The notes beneath the pieces were generated by a model that saw only the letters and a program-made list of their open reading frames with translations, was not told where the DNA came from and made no database searches. This document shows, piece by piece, positions 36,701-46,559 of a stretch of 64,000 nucleotides of DNA (position 1 is the stretch's first letter; each line of letters begins with the position of its first letter). The stretch lies in assembly GCA_016715625.1 (NCBI GenBank), contig JADJZU010000010.1:1-64000 (forward strand), given 5' to 3'. A program made the position numbers and the translations under genes. The stretch is from Bacteroidota bacterium (GTDB lineage Bacteria; Bacteroidota; Bacteroidia; Chitinophagales; LD1).

Positions 36701-39700
36701 GCTATAGACAATAACGATTTGGAAGCTACCAACGTGGAGTTTATAGAGTTTTGGATGATGGATCCTTTCCTGTACAATACTACTTCACCGGGAGGTAAGT
36801 TGTATTTCAACTTAGGAAACATATCCGAAGACATTCTGCGCGACTCCCGGATGAGCTACGAAAATGGTATCAGTGCCGACCTGAGTACGATGGACAGCAC
36901 CACTTGGGGGCAGGTGCCGCGCTTACCTTCGCTGGTGGATGCATTTGATAATGATGTAAACCTGCGACCGGTGCAAGATGTGGGTTTTGATGGATTGAGC
37001 ACCTCTGATGAGCGAATTCGCAAGGCCGCCTTTCTGACTAATATCAACAGCAATCCGAACTTAACGCAGGCGGCAAAAGATTTGTTGACCGCTGACCCTT
37101 CGAGCGATGATTATCGTTTTTTCAATGATGCGTTTTATAACGATAACGAAGTGGGTAGCATTCTGGAGCGCTATAAATTATACTGCAACAATGAAGGCAA
37201 TAGCCCGGCACAAGAAAATACCAACACCGTTCAAATTACCGCGCAAACCAATTTGCCAGATAAAGAAGATCTAAACAAAGACAATTCATTGAATGAAAAC
37301 GAAGAATACTTCCAGTATGAGGTAGACCTGAAGCCCGGCATGGCGGTGGGCAACAACCCATACATTGTAAGTGAAGTAAAAGGCAGCCAAAGCGGATACG
37401 GCAGAGACCATAACGGGCTCGAAAGTCGCTGGTTGCAGTTTCGTATTCCTATTCGCCAGTATACTTCGCGGGTAGGCAGCATTCCGGATTTTAAATCCAT
37501 TCAGTTTATGCGGATGTTCATGACCGGTTGGCGCGATTCTGCGGTGGTGCTGCGTTTTGGAACTCTGGAACTGGTGCGAAACCAATGGAGAACATACACG
37601 CTTAATCTGAACGATCCCTGCGAGCAGCTTTCTACCGAAAACGACCCTCCGTTTTTGAATGTAGCATCGGTAAGCATTGAAGAAAACTCGAGCAAAAAAC
37701 CGGTGAATTATGTGTTGCCTCCCAATATTTTGAGAGAGCAGGCGCTTGGGCAACAAACCAACCAGTTTGTGCAGCAGAATGAGCAGGCGCTGTCTATGAC
37801 TGTTTGCAATCTGAAAGACTGTCGCAGCAAAACGGTTTTCAAAAACATGAATCTCGATTTGCGCAGATACAAAACACTTAAAATGTTTATTCACGCCAAT
37901 AGCGTGGATGGTGAAATACCGGTAGATGATAATGAGGTGGTGGCGTTTATTCGGGTGGGCTCCGACTTTAAAGACAATTACTACCAATACGAGATTCCAC
38001 TCAAAATAACGGCCCCCGGAGATTACGACAACAATAACGAAAACGATCAGCGACTGGTATGGCCCGACAGCAATGAACTCTTGCTACGTATGCAGGATTT
38101 CATTGATTTAAAATTATTACGCAACAGTGTCAACTTCCCTCGCACTGAAGAATTTGATACCCTGGATTCGAGAGGTCGTGTTATTAAAGTGAAAGGGAAT
38201 CCTGATTTAGGTGCTATAAAAACGTTTATGTTGGGGATTAAGAACCCATCTAAGTATGATCCTAATAATCCGTTAGCCGATGGCGATGATGGTGCTCCCA
38301 AATGTATAGAGGTTTGGTTTAACGAGTTGCGCGTTACCGGATTTGAGGAGTTTGGCGGAACAGCGGCTGTAGGCAACATCAACATTAAGCTGGCCGATTT
38401 GGGAAACATTGCCTTAAGCGGAGGGATGCACACACGGGGCTTTGGTCAGGTGGAGCAGCGTATAGATCAACGTTTTAAAGACAACATGTATCAGTACGAT
38501 TTTAGTACTACTATTCAGTTGGGAAAATTTTTCCCGCAGGCGGTAGGTTTGCAGTTACCGTTTTACGGAGCGTATGCGCAAAGCTTCAGCACACCGGAGT
38601 TTGACCCATATCAGTTTGATATACCTACCAGAACGCTTGTAAAAAATCTTAGAAACGATCCTTCGTTTGGCAGTGATTCTGCTCGCAGATACTTGGCACA
38701 AGTGCAAACCATCAATACCCGCAGGGGTTACAATTTTAGTAATGTGCGCATAGTGCCTCAGACCAAAGCTAAGAAGCCACACATTTACGATCCGGGCAAT
38801 TTCAACTTTACCTACGCTTATAACGAAATACTTTTCAGTGATCCGTTTATTGAAAAAAATTCGCGCAAAACATGGCTGGGAGTCATTGGCTGGAGCTTTG
38901 CACCTCAGACCAAAGATTTTTCACCGTTCAAAAAAGCCATCAAGAGCAAATCAAAATGGCTCGATTTGATTCGAGATTTCAGTTTTAACCCTTATCCCTC
39001 TACGTTGGCATTTAACAGTGAATGGAACCGCGAGTTCAACGAGATAAAGCTGCGACCGCTGGGTGAAGTAGACTTTGTTATTCCGGCTACGTATTTCAAA
39101 AACTTTAGATGGACGCGCTCCTACCAGTTAAAGTATAATCCATTCAAATCGCTGAGTATAGATTATGCAGCTACCAATAACAGTCGTATTGACGAGCCGG
39201 ATGGTGTGATTGATACCAAGGGCGAGAAAAAAGAAATATGGAACAATGTAAGTTTTGGTGGAAGAAACGTGAACTATAACCAAACACTCGGAGTTAATTA
39301 TACCGTGCCTATCAACAAAATTCCGATTCTTGATTTCATCACTTCCAATGCAGGATATAACTCGTCTTATACCTGGACTGCTCTACCACAGTTGCGCGAT
39401 TCTACCGGTAGATGGGTGCAGAACAATTTGGGCAATGTCATCAACAACAGTCAGAACAGCCGCGTTAAGTTTGATTTGAACTTTAAGAAACTGTATGACA
39501 AGATTCCTTTCCTGAAAACATACAACTCGCCTAACCCTAATGCCGGTGACAAAAAAGAAAACGATAAGAAACGTGAAACGATTAAGAAGGCACGGGAAAA
39601 AATTGAGGATGAAATTGAAAAGCTGAAAGAAAAACGAGTGAAGCTGAAAGAAAACTTGGCCGAGTTACAGGCGAAGGTAAAGGAGGATTCGAGCTATGAG

Positions 39701-41458
39701 GTAAAACGGCAGGCGGCTATGCTGAAGGCGAAAGAAGCCCTGGCGGCCAATGCATTGCAGATAAGAGAGAAGAAAAAAGATATTCCAAAATCGAAGGGAA
39801 AGGACGAAAAAACAAAAGCAAAAGATGCTGTGAAGAGTTTGGTGACACAGCGCAAAGTGCTGAGAAAAAATGCGCAAAATGCGAAAGAGTATGCGGATGT
39901 GGCTAAAGCTAAAAAGGATTTAAAAGCTAATAAGGCAGCTTTGAAACAGAAGAAAAAAGATTTGGCAGCCAAGCAGGCACCGGCCAATCCATTTATATCT
40001 ATGGTGGTGCGTCCATTGCTTGCGCTTAAAAAAGTAACACTTGAATACAGAGAGAACAAGAGTACTTTACTTCCTGGCTTCACCGGTTACTCGCAAATTT
40101 TGGGTAACCAGATTGATGGAAGCAAGTTTACTTCGGTCAAAAACATACGCAGTGCTCCGGGGTACGATTTTAGTTTTGGCGGACAACCCGGAGATAGGTT
40201 CTTTTTGGGGCGCGATGTGTTGAAACGCGATGGCTGGCTCGATGAAGCAGCCGCCAGAGGTTGGATAACAACTGACACTTTGCTTAACCAGAAATTTACA
40301 CAAACGCGCTCACAGCGATTGGATGTAACCGCCACCATTGAGCCCTGGACCGATTTTAAAATTGACCTTACCCTCTTCCGCGATTACACCGAAAATCATT
40401 CTCAGTTCTTTAAACAGGTGTGGGATACTGCTTCTGCTACTTATATGTTCAAGCATCTGAATCCGGTGGATATGGGCAGCTACAGTATTTCCTACATACC
40501 GGTGCGCACGCTCTTTGATAAATTTGATGCCAAAGGATTGACACAAACCTATCGCGATTTTGAAAACAACCGCTCTGTCATCTCCAGACGATTGGGAACG
40601 GGCAACTACTTTAATCCGAGCGATAGCACCGAAAATCCGAAGTATGCCGAAGGTTATGGACCAAAATCACAAGATGTTTTGATACCTGCATTTCTAGCAG
40701 CCTATAATAAAGCGGATGCGGGTAAGGTAGGTTTAAATCCTTTTGGTGCCATTCCGCTGCCCAACTGGCGCATTAGCTATAATGGATTTACCAAGTTTAA
40801 GTGGATGCAAAAACACTTCTCCAATTTTACGATCACGCACGGATATAATTCCACGCTTACAGTCAATAGTTTTCAAACAAACTTAGATTACACGAATAGC
40901 GTAAACAATACCGGATCGAATGGCATTGACTCACTAAACGGAAACTTCTTCCCACAATATAACATGCCAAGCATTGTGCTGAATGAGCAGTTGTCTCCGC
41001 TCATCGGCATTGACATGACCATGAAAAATAATCTGACCGCTAAGTTTGACTATAAGATGAGCCGAACCATGACCATGAACTTTGCCGATTATCAAATGAT
41101 TGAACTCAAGAGCACACAAATTACCGTAGGGGCCGGCTACAAAATCAAAGGTTTAAAGATTCCTTTCATTAAAATTAAAGGCAAACAAATTAAACTGGAA
41201 AATGACCTCAACTTCCGCTTTGATTTTAGCTATCGCGACAACATTACCGTGAATCACCGGATAGATGAAACCCAACCACAGATTACAGCCGGCTCGCGCA
41301 CGATCACCATTCAGCCAAGCATAGATTACATTGTCAATAAGCGATTGAATGTGCGCTTGTTCTTCGACCAGACCACCACTATCCCCAAAATTTCTAACGC
41401 ATTTAAAACCACGAACACACGCGGTGGACTTACATTCCGATTCTCTCTGGCCGAATAA
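33749..41458 (+). CDS. sprA: T9SS outer-membrane translocon protein SprA
   Basis: Very large outer-membrane barrel, 2569 residues from a GTG start, forming the protein-conducting channel of the type IX secretion system (SprA in gliding Bacteroidota, Sov in Porphyromonas). A signal sequence (~1-23) leads into repeated SprA-type modules rich in Asn, Tyr and Arg. Recognisable stretches include LGANVQRTANPNIPVRNRR and LQLGVNYNTQSGFSFDNQ (~170-230) and GQVYIDDFEGT (~825). A Lys/Glu/Ala-rich coiled coil is inserted at ~1930-2080. It should export the four sorting-domain proteins encoded in this window. The length somewhat exceeds the ~2400 residues of the Flavobacterium protein, largely through this insert. 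Confidence 0.97.
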   Translation: MLNKASILKSVIALSCISALALAYTPNMPLRLRNFRQRIVPNDSDKLKYPIKDREGNFVTDQPNNPFYLKDPPAIQQSVDYDPTTGMYVVTEKVAGSDVRPPMYMTYEEYLEYTEKKEREEYVRERQQAVNLVEDKSLIPPIQVKKQFFDKLFGGSKIEIRPQGNVEMTLGANVQRTANPNIPVRNRRTGGFDFDMNINLNVIGKIGDKLQLGVNYNTQSGFSFDNQVKLGYTGDEDDIIKSIELGNVALPLQTRLISGSQTLFGVKTQLQFGRLTWTSVISQQKAKKETVVIESGAQRQNFEVRADQYEENKHFFLAQYFRDQYDFALSGLPNIKSVVNVTRMEVWVTNRNGATQNVRDVMAIADLGEATPYSNKILTTANGDSRPRNDANDVYGKLTANPNNRFVDNIVATMIGPQFALTQGQDFEKTYARKLNETEYTFHRQLGYVSLNAQLNPNEVLAVAFQYEFNGAVFQVGEFGNQVPPDSSATSKVLYLKMLKATTIRPQLPIWDLMMKNIYSLGAYNISQEDFRLDIYYNDPGGGLKRYMPKGCLEGVQLLRVMNLDTLNMNGDPQRDGLFDFIPGVTILTQNGRMIFPQKEPFGSNLKNSFVACGSGNIADTYVYQELYDSTKFWAQQFPEKNRFVIKGQYKGTNNREISLGAGNIPKGSVVVTAGGQRLVEGTHYTVDYNLGRLTVLDAGILNSGQQIKVDFENNNLFATQVRSLIGTRLDYRVNTKLNIGGTIMQLSERPFTQKVNIGDDPIRNTIMGLDVKYESNVPWLTKALDRLPFYSTKEMSTFSSYGEVAHLKPGHSRAINNQNREGQVYIDDFEGTSNGYVLGTPPISWKLASAPRGATNSAGKILFPEADRINDTTYGYNRARMAWYRIDNLFYNSQVSPDPVFNTPANWQNHYTRLIPIQELYPNRPVQGQLNQNLFTFDLAFFPRERGPYNYEYSSSPTPGVSQGINNDGSLKSPETRWAGIMRAIDNNDLEATNVEFIEFWMMDPFLYNTTSPGGKLYFNLGNISEDILRDSRMSYENGISADLSTMDSTTWGQVPRLPSLVDAFDNDVNLRPVQDVGFDGLSTSDERIRKAAFLTNINSNPNLTQAAKDLLTADPSSDDYRFFNDAFYNDNEVGSILERYKLYCNNEGNSPAQENTNTVQITAQTNLPDKEDLNKDNSLNENEEYFQYEVDLKPGMAVGNNPYIVSEVKGSQSGYGRDHNGLESRWLQFRIPIRQYTSRVGSIPDFKSIQFMRMFMTGWRDSAVVLRFGTLELVRNQWRTYTLNLNDPCEQLSTENDPPFLNVASVSIEENSSKKPVNYVLPPNILREQALGQQTNQFVQQNEQALSMTVCNLKDCRSKTVFKNMNLDLRRYKTLKMFIHANSVDGEIPVDDNEVVAFIRVGSDFKDNYYQYEIPLKITAPGDYDNNNENDQRLVWPDSNELLLRMQDFIDLKLLRNSVNFPRTEEFDTLDSRGRVIKVKGNPDLGAIKTFMLGIKNPSKYDPNNPLADGDDGAPKCIEVWFNELRVTGFEEFGGTAAVGNINIKLADLGNIALSGGMHTRGFGQVEQRIDQRFKDNMYQYDFSTTIQLGKFFPQAVGLQLPFYGAYAQSFSTPEFDPYQFDIPTRTLVKNLRNDPSFGSDSARRYLAQVQTINTRRGYNFSNVRIVPQTKAKKPHIYDPGNFNFTYAYNEILFSDPFIEKNSRKTWLGVIGWSFAPQTKDFSPFKKAIKSKSKWLDLIRDFSFNPYPSTLAFNSEWNREFNEIKLRPLGEVDFVIPATYFKNFRWTRSYQLKYNPFKSLSIDYAATNNSRIDEPDGVIDTKGEKKEIWNNVSFGGRNVNYNQTLGVNYTVPINKIPILDFITSNAGYNSSYTWTALPQLRDSTGRWVQNNLGNVINNSQNSRVKFDLNFKKLYDKIPFLKTYNSPNPNAGDKKENDKKRETIKKAREKIEDEIEKLKEKRVKLKENLAELQAKVKEDSSYEVKRQAAMLKAKEALAANALQIREKKKDIPKSKGKDEKTKAKDAVKSLVTQRKVLRKNAQNAKEYADVAKAKKDLKANKAALKQKKKDLAAKQAPANPFISMVVRPLLALKKVTLEYRENKSTLLPGFTGYSQILGNQIDGSKFTSVKNIRSAPGYDFSFGGQPGDRFFLGRDVLKRDGWLDEAAARGWITTDTLLNQKFTQTRSQRLDVTATIEPWTDFKIDLTLFRDYTENHSQFFKQVWDTASATYMFKHLNPVDMGSYSISYIPVRTLFDKFDAKGLTQTYRDFENNRSVISRRLGTGNYFNPSDSTENPKYAEGYGPKSQDVLIPAFLAAYNKADAGKVGLNPFGAIPLPNWRISYNGFTKFKWMQKHFSNFTITHGYNSTLTVNSFQTNLDYTNSVNNTGSNGIDSLNGNFFPQYNMPSIVLNEQLSPLIGIDMTMKNNLTAKFDYKMSRTMTMNFADYQMIELKSTQITVGAGYKIKGLKIPFIKIKGKQIKLENDLNFRFDFSYRDNITVNHRIDETQPQITAGSRTITIQPSIDYIVNKRLNVRLFFDQTTTIPKISNAFKTTNTRGGLTFRFSLAE

Positions 41459-41508
41459 CCGAGCCTTCTAAGAATGGCTTCTTCATTTTTTCTTTCTTCG
41501 CCACAGAT

Positions 41509-42756
41509 ATGAAAGAGAAAAAAGAATTGTTTGATAACACCTATGTGCATCAGGAAACGGCTGTTCTGGTGGCCGTGAGCACTAAATCGCAAACCGAAGA
41601 ACAAACGACTGAGTACCTAGACGAACTCGAATTTTTAGCAATGACTGCCGGCATTCATACGCTGAAAAGATTTACGCAGAACCTGCCACACCCCGACAAT
41701 AAGAGCTATCTGGGGAAAGGGAAACTGGAGGAGATAAGTCGCTATGTGGAAGACAAAGGAGCCGATTTGGTCATTATAGATGATGAAATTTCTCCCTCGC
41801 AACAACGCAACATCGAGCAGATTGTGAAGAAGAAAGTAATGGACCGAAGCATGCTTATTCTGGAGATATTCTCCAACAGAGCGCAAACGGTGCAGGCGCG
41901 CACACAGGTGGAACTGGCTCAGTTGCAGTATATGTTGCCCCGCTTAAAAGGAATGTGGACGCACCTGGAGCGTCAGCGCGGTGGAACGGGAACCCGTGGC
42001 GGAGCAGGGGAAAAAGAGATTGAAACAGATAGGCGGATGGCAGAAAAGAAAATTTCTGCGCTCAAAGAGAAGCTAAAGGAGATTGACAAGCAGAATTTTG
42101 TTCGCAGAAAAAATCGGGGTGAAATGATTCGTGTAGCGCTGGTTGGTTATACCAACGTAGGCAAAAGTACGCTCATGAATTTGCTGGCCAAAGAGCAGGT
42201 GTTTGCCGAGAATAAGTTGTTTGCCACGCTGGATACCACGGTACGCAAGGTTACCTTTAATGCGGTTCCCTTTTTGCTCAGCGATACAGTGGGCTTCATT
42301 CGTAAGCTGCCACACCACTTGGTAGAGAGTTTTAAATCTACGCTGGATGAGGCGCTGGAGGCCGATATATTGCTGCATGTGGTAGATATTTCGCATCCGG
42401 CTTTTGAAGACCAGATGAATGTGGTTAACGATATTTTGAAAGAATTGAAGTGCGAAGACAAACCCGTTATTGTCATTTTCAATAAAATGGATTTGTATGA
42501 GCAAAAGAAATTTGACGAGTATCTGCCGAGCGACATTAAGGCCAGTTTACTCAGTGAACTAAAAGAAAGCTGGATGGGTAAAACGCACGACAACTGCATT
42601 TTTGTATCGGCTATTCAAAATCGAAATACCTCCGATTTGCGCGAACTGCTCTTTCAGAAAGTGAAGAAACTATACCTGGAAAGGTATCCTTACAAAGCAG
42701 GTTATTTGACTGACTGGCAAAACTACATGATACAGAACGAGGGCGACAAACCCTAA
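41509..42756 (+). CDS. hflX: ribosome-associated GTPase HflX
   Basis: GTPase that splits stalled ribosomes, 415 residues. The N-terminal HflX domain (~1-190) includes the Gly-rich RQRGGTGTRGGAGEKEIETDRR linker before the G domain. GTPase motifs are intact: G1 GYTNVGKST from Gly213, G3 DTVGFI, and G4 NKMD. A C-terminal helical segment follows. It starts 50 bp after sprA and converges with the membrane hydroxylase gene, the stops overlapping by four bases. Confidence 0.95.
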   Translation: MKEKKELFDNTYVHQETAVLVAVSTKSQTEEQTTEYLDELEFLAMTAGIHTLKRFTQNLPHPDNKSYLGKGKLEEISRYVEDKGADLVIIDDEISPSQQRNIEQIVKKKVMDRSMLILEIFSNRAQTVQARTQVELAQLQYMLPRLKGMWTHLERQRGGTGTRGGAGEKEIETDRRMAEKKISALKEKLKEIDKQNFVRRKNRGEMIRVALVGYTNVGKSTLMNLLAKEQVFAENKLFATLDTTVRKVTFNAVPFLLSDTVGFIRKLPHHLVESFKSTLDEALEADILLHVVDISHPAFEDQMNVVNDILKELKCEDKPVIVIFNKMDLYEQKKFDEYLPSDIKASLLSELKESWMGKTHDNCIFVSAIQNRNTSDLRELLFQKVKKLYLERYPYKAGYLTDWQNYMIQNEGDKP

Positions 42757-44021
42757 CTCATCTGCGCTTCGCTCTGGCGAAGTTCATGATTGTAAAACCA
42801 AAGCGCGGCTAATGCTGTAGCTGAAAAGTATAGTGCAATAACCACGGAGCCCGCAGGCATAAATCCATTGATGCCAAACCAATCGCGCTGCGAAATGCAG
42901 TAAACCACAACCGCCACTGCCACCGCCAACATACTGATAAGGCCATACTGCTTTTTATCGAGTAGAGCGGTGAATCCAAAAATAGCGAGCAGAAGAAATA
43001 TGCCGTTCAATAGCGCTTCGCTTTTTTCAATTTCACCAAAGCGGAAAAACAAAAAACATAGCAAAGCAAAGATTACGCTCATGTGCAAAACACTGAACGC
43101 AGTGAACCACTTACTATAAAATGGATTATACTTTTTAAGCTCGCTCATACGCCCAATGGTAAATACCGGATATTTCTGCTCCACATCAGCAGGTCGCCAA
43201 CCGGTGGGCATAAACCAGATGCGAAATTTGTCGGCCAGGTTTTGAGTACGCCAGGCATCTACGATTAACTGCCAGAGATGCTTGAAGTTGATGATGTAAG
43301 GGTTCCAGGTAGTTGCGGGTCTGCGCATGCCATATACACAACGCTCTGTTTCCAGTTCTTCCTGAAAGGTGCCAAACAACCGATCCCATACAATGAAAAT
43401 CTGACTGTAATTTTTGTCTAAATACAAATCGTTCATGGCATGGTGTACCCTATGATGCGAGGGTGTCACCAAAATGTACTCAAGAATACCCAAATTACCA
43501 ATGTAGCGTGTGTGGTACCAAAACTGGCTAAAGAGATGAATGGGTCCCACCAATGCCAGCACCTCACCCGGAATACCCAGAAGGGCCAAAGGCAACATTA
43601 CGAGGGTGTATATGTTCGTCATCACGGCAATTTGTTGCCGCAAGGCACAGGGTAAATTAAATTCTTCGCTGCTGTGGTGAATGATGTGATGGTTCCAAAA
43701 AAAGTTGACGCGATGCTGCAGGCGGTGCATCCAATAGCCCGTAAAATCCATAAACACAAAGGTGATAACATAGGGCCATATGCTACCTTTCTCCAGCTGA
43801 ATGACTTGCAAATGCTCCACCATCCATGGATAAGAAATAATAACAATGCTGATGCCGAGCGTAGACTTTAAAATATTGGTCATGCCGGAGGATAAGCTGG
43901 ATATTGTATCAATAACCGGTTGCTGCTCACCATGCTTTATGCGCCCCCAAAACATTTCCACTAAAATCAGTAGTAAAAAAATAGGCATGGCAATCAGGAG
44001 CATATTTCCGTAGTCGTTCAT
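42753..44021 (-). CDS. sterol desaturase/fatty acid hydroxylase superfamily protein
   Basis: Polytopic di-iron membrane enzyme candidate of 422 residues. The His boxes are intact: HRLQH, HHIIHHSSEE and HHRVHHAMND (between ~95 and ~215). Hydrophobic helices lie before them, and about four more lie in the C-terminal ~120 residues. The superfamily hydroxylates or desaturates lipids such as fatty acids, sterols, carotenoids or alkylglycerols. The extra C-terminal membrane domain resembles alkylglycerol-monooxygenase-type members, but the substrate is unknown. It is one of three superfamily members in the window. Confidence 0.9.
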   Translation of the reverse strand: MNDYGNMLLIAMPIFLLLILVEMFWGRIKHGEQQPVIDTISSLSSGMTNILKSTLGISIVIISYPWMVEHLQVIQLEKGSIWPYVITFVFMDFTGYWMHRLQHRVNFFWNHHIIHHSSEEFNLPCALRQQIAVMTNIYTLVMLPLALLGIPGEVLALVGPIHLFSQFWYHTRYIGNLGILEYILVTPSHHRVHHAMNDLYLDKNYSQIFIVWDRLFGTFQEELETERCVYGMRRPATTWNPYIINFKHLWQLIVDAWRTQNLADKFRIWFMPTGWRPADVEQKYPVFTIGRMSELKKYNPFYSKWFTAFSVLHMSVIFALLCFLFFRFGEIEKSEALLNGIFLLLAIFGFTALLDKKQYGLISMLAVAVAVVVYCISQRDWFGINGFMPAGSVVIALYFSATALAALWFYNHELRQSEAQMS

Positions 44022-44110
44022 GGCAGGTTTGTTTTACTGTAATTATCGGAAAATATTCTTGATGTAACTTGCCGTGCAAGGCATTTTATGTAGTTTTCAA
44101 AATGCAAATC

Positions 44111-45035
44111 ATGTCACAGAATGGAAATTCGTTGACCCTACAGCTAAAAATGCAGTTGCTGCTCTTGCCGATTTGTTTTTCATTACACGGGCAACCTGCT
44201 TTCCGTTTTGCCGACAGCACTTCACAGTGGAACTTCCTTCACTTCCAATATTATTTTTCAGCCGTCCGGTTATGTTTATAATAACATCACGTACAACGTA
44301 GAAAAGGATACCCTTATTCCACCCTACCATTATCAGAAAATCTACAGTTCCTCGGGCACTTACTCGCCATCGTTTCTTCGGAAGGATTCAATAGAGAATG
44401 TATACGTCATCCCGCCAAACAGAAACAAGGAGTATCACATCTATGATTTCAGCAAAGTTGCAGGCGATACATTTTCTATTGAAGATGCTGAGTTACTTAC
44501 CGTGCTTTATTTATCTGTAAAAGTAGACTCTGTCAATTATATTCTGCTCGGTGGAACACTTCGAAAACGAATGTATGTTACCTTACAGAACTGGTCGCCT
44601 GACATCTGGATAGAAGGCATCGGTTCTTTGTATTCCAATTTTCTGACACCCGGTATACAGTGGGATTGGTTGGATGGCCCAGGGCGAAAGTTGCTTTGCT
44701 TTTTTGAAAGCGAAACACGATTGTATCACAACGAGTCCTACCCGGACACCTGTTTTTATAATCCGGCAGTGGTATCTATTTCAGAGTTAGACAAGTTCAG
44801 AGATTTGATTTTAATGCCGGTGAGTAGCAAAGTTTGGTTGCTATCAGGTCCTACACTGGAGAGTGAAACAGTCTACTTTCAGGCAATCGATCTTGCGGGT
44901 AAAATCATCTACCATCAATCCATTTCGGAGCAGGCTGCCTGTATAGATCTTAGCCATTTGGTAGCAGGGCTATATATGTATAGTATTCATAATGCAGCGG
45001 GGCGTTTCAAAACGGGCCGTCTATTGCTGCGGTAG
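44111..45035 (+). pseudogene. secreted T9SS-sorted protein, frameshifted by one base
   Basis: About 308 residues if repaired. The first ~48 codons (start ATG 44111; signal peptide LQLKMQLLLLPICFSLHGQ, then FADSTSQWNF) are in one frame. The rest (from ~PSGYVYNNITYNVEKDT) is in the next. Removing one T from the run at 44254-44258 joins them as FQYYFQPSGYVYNN, which reads like typical Bacteroidota secreted proteins. The C-terminal ~70 residues (AIDLAGKIIYHQS, LVAGLYMYSI) look like a type A T9SS sorting domain. Function unknown. An assembly error is likelier than a true pseudogene. Confidence 0.65.
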
Positions 45036-45146
45036 CAGCACTTCACAACAGACTGTGTATACCTTAAAGCCGGATTGTTTCATGGGCTACTGTCAATTGT
45101 AGATTTTAGAGAAATATTTAATCGACAAACATTCAATCCCATAACT

Positions 45147-46454
45147 ATGTCTAATTCATTTGAAGTAACCGGTGGCAAAAAACTAAAGGGCGAAATAGTA
45201 CCGCAAGGTGCCAAAAACGAAGCACTGCAAATTTTATGTGCCGTGTTGTTGACACCCGAAAAAGTGACCATCTCCAACATACCGGCCATTCGCGATGTGC
45301 TGGCATTGATAGACATTTTGCAGGATTTGGGTGTAGCTATAGAAAAGTTGGCAGAAGACACTTATAGTTTTCAGGCTGATAATATAGATCTGGAATATCT
45401 CAAGTCAGATGTTTACAAAAAGAAGGGGGCTGCTTTGCGCGGAAGTATTATGATTATGGGTCCGCTACTCACCCGCTTCAAAAAAGCATACTTACCAAAG
45501 CCCGGAGGCGATAAAATAGGCCGCAGAAGATTAGATACCCACTTTCTCGGGTTTGAAAAACTGGGCGCAAAATTCAATTACGATAGCAACGAAACCTTTT
45601 ACAGCGTTGAGGCCGGCAATCTGCACGGCACTTATATTTTATTGGATGAACCATCCGTAACCGGCACGGCCAACATTGTAATGACTGCCGTGATGGCTCG
45701 CGGCAAAACCACCATCTTCAACGCTGCATGCGAACCATATCTGCAACAACTTTGCGAAATGCTTAATCGCATGGGTGCCAAAATCACAGGAGTAGGGTCT
45801 AATCTACTACATATTGAAGGGGTTGATTCTTTAGGCAGTACCACCCATCGTATGCTCCCCGATATGATTGAGATTGGCTCTTTTATTAGTCTGGCAGCTA
45901 TGACACAAAGTGAAATTACAATTAAAAACTGTCGACTCGATATGCTGGGTAACATTCTTCCGGTATTCGAAAAGTTAGGCATTGAGATGGAGTATCGGGG
46001 CGATGATATTTACATACCGGCTCGCGAGCATTTTGAAATTCAGCGGTTTATTGACGGCTCTATTCTGACTGTAGCCGATGGTCCATGGCCGCTTTTTACA
46101 CCTGACTTAATCTCTATTGTTTTAGTAACAGCCACACAAGCTAAAGGGAGTGTGCTCATTCACCAAAAAATGTTTGAGAGCCGCTTATTCTTTGTAGATA
46201 AACTGATTGACATGGGCGCTCAGATCATTCTCTGCGACCCACATCGCGCCACCGTCATTGGAATAGACAGAGCATATAAACTTCGGGGCATTACCATGAG
46301 CAGCCCTGATATAAGAGCCGGAGTAGCTTTGTTGATTGCAGCGCTCAGTGCTGATGGAAAATCTGTGATTAACAACAGCGAACAAATCGACAGAGGCTAT
46401 CAGCGTATAGACGAAAGGCTGAATGCACTGGGTGCGCAGATAAAGAGAGTGTAA
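45147..46454 (+). CDS. murA: UDP-N-acetylglucosamine 1-carboxyvinyltransferase (MurA), Cys-to-Asp form
   Basis: First committed enzyme of peptidoglycan synthesis, transferring enolpyruvate from PEP to UDP-GlcNAc. It has 435 residues from ATG 45147 (MSNSFEVTGG). QGAKNEAL near the N-terminus is the substrate loop. The catalytic loop reads LPKPGGDKIGRRRLDTH, with Asp122 where the classical enzyme has the Cys that fosfomycin alkylates. The Cys-to-Asp form is active and fosfomycin-insensitive in other bacteria. The frame extends 24 codons upstream, but that part is not MurA-like. Confidence 0.96.
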   Translation: MSNSFEVTGGKKLKGEIVPQGAKNEALQILCAVLLTPEKVTISNIPAIRDVLALIDILQDLGVAIEKLAEDTYSFQADNIDLEYLKSDVYKKKGAALRGSIMIMGPLLTRFKKAYLPKPGGDKIGRRRLDTHFLGFEKLGAKFNYDSNETFYSVEAGNLHGTYILLDEPSVTGTANIVMTAVMARGKTTIFNAACEPYLQQLCEMLNRMGAKITGVGSNLLHIEGVDSLGSTTHRMLPDMIEIGSFISLAAMTQSEITIKNCRLDMLGNILPVFEKLGIEMEYRGDDIYIPAREHFEIQRFIDGSILTVADGPWPLFTPDLISIVLVTATQAKGSVLIHQKMFESRLFFVDKLIDMGAQIILCDPHRATVIGIDRAYKLRGITMSSPDIRAGVALLIAALSADGKSVINNSEQIDRGYQRIDERLNALGAQIKRV

Positions 46455-46500
46455 AATCAAGCATCACAATTTCGATGGCATTGATGTAGTGTAAAAGCAA

Positions 46501-46531
46501 AACAAGCCGCGGACATTGTCCGCGGCTTGTT
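46501..46531. terminator. bidirectional terminator between murA and the DEAD-box gene
   Basis: Perfect 14-bp stem AACAAGCCGCGGAC (46501-46514) / GTCCGCGGCTTGTT (46518-46531) around ATT. The T-rich tail is better on the minus strand. It lies between two convergent genes and can serve both. Confidence 0.85.
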
Positions 46532-46559
46532 GTTTGCAAGCATATAAAGCTTTGTAGGT

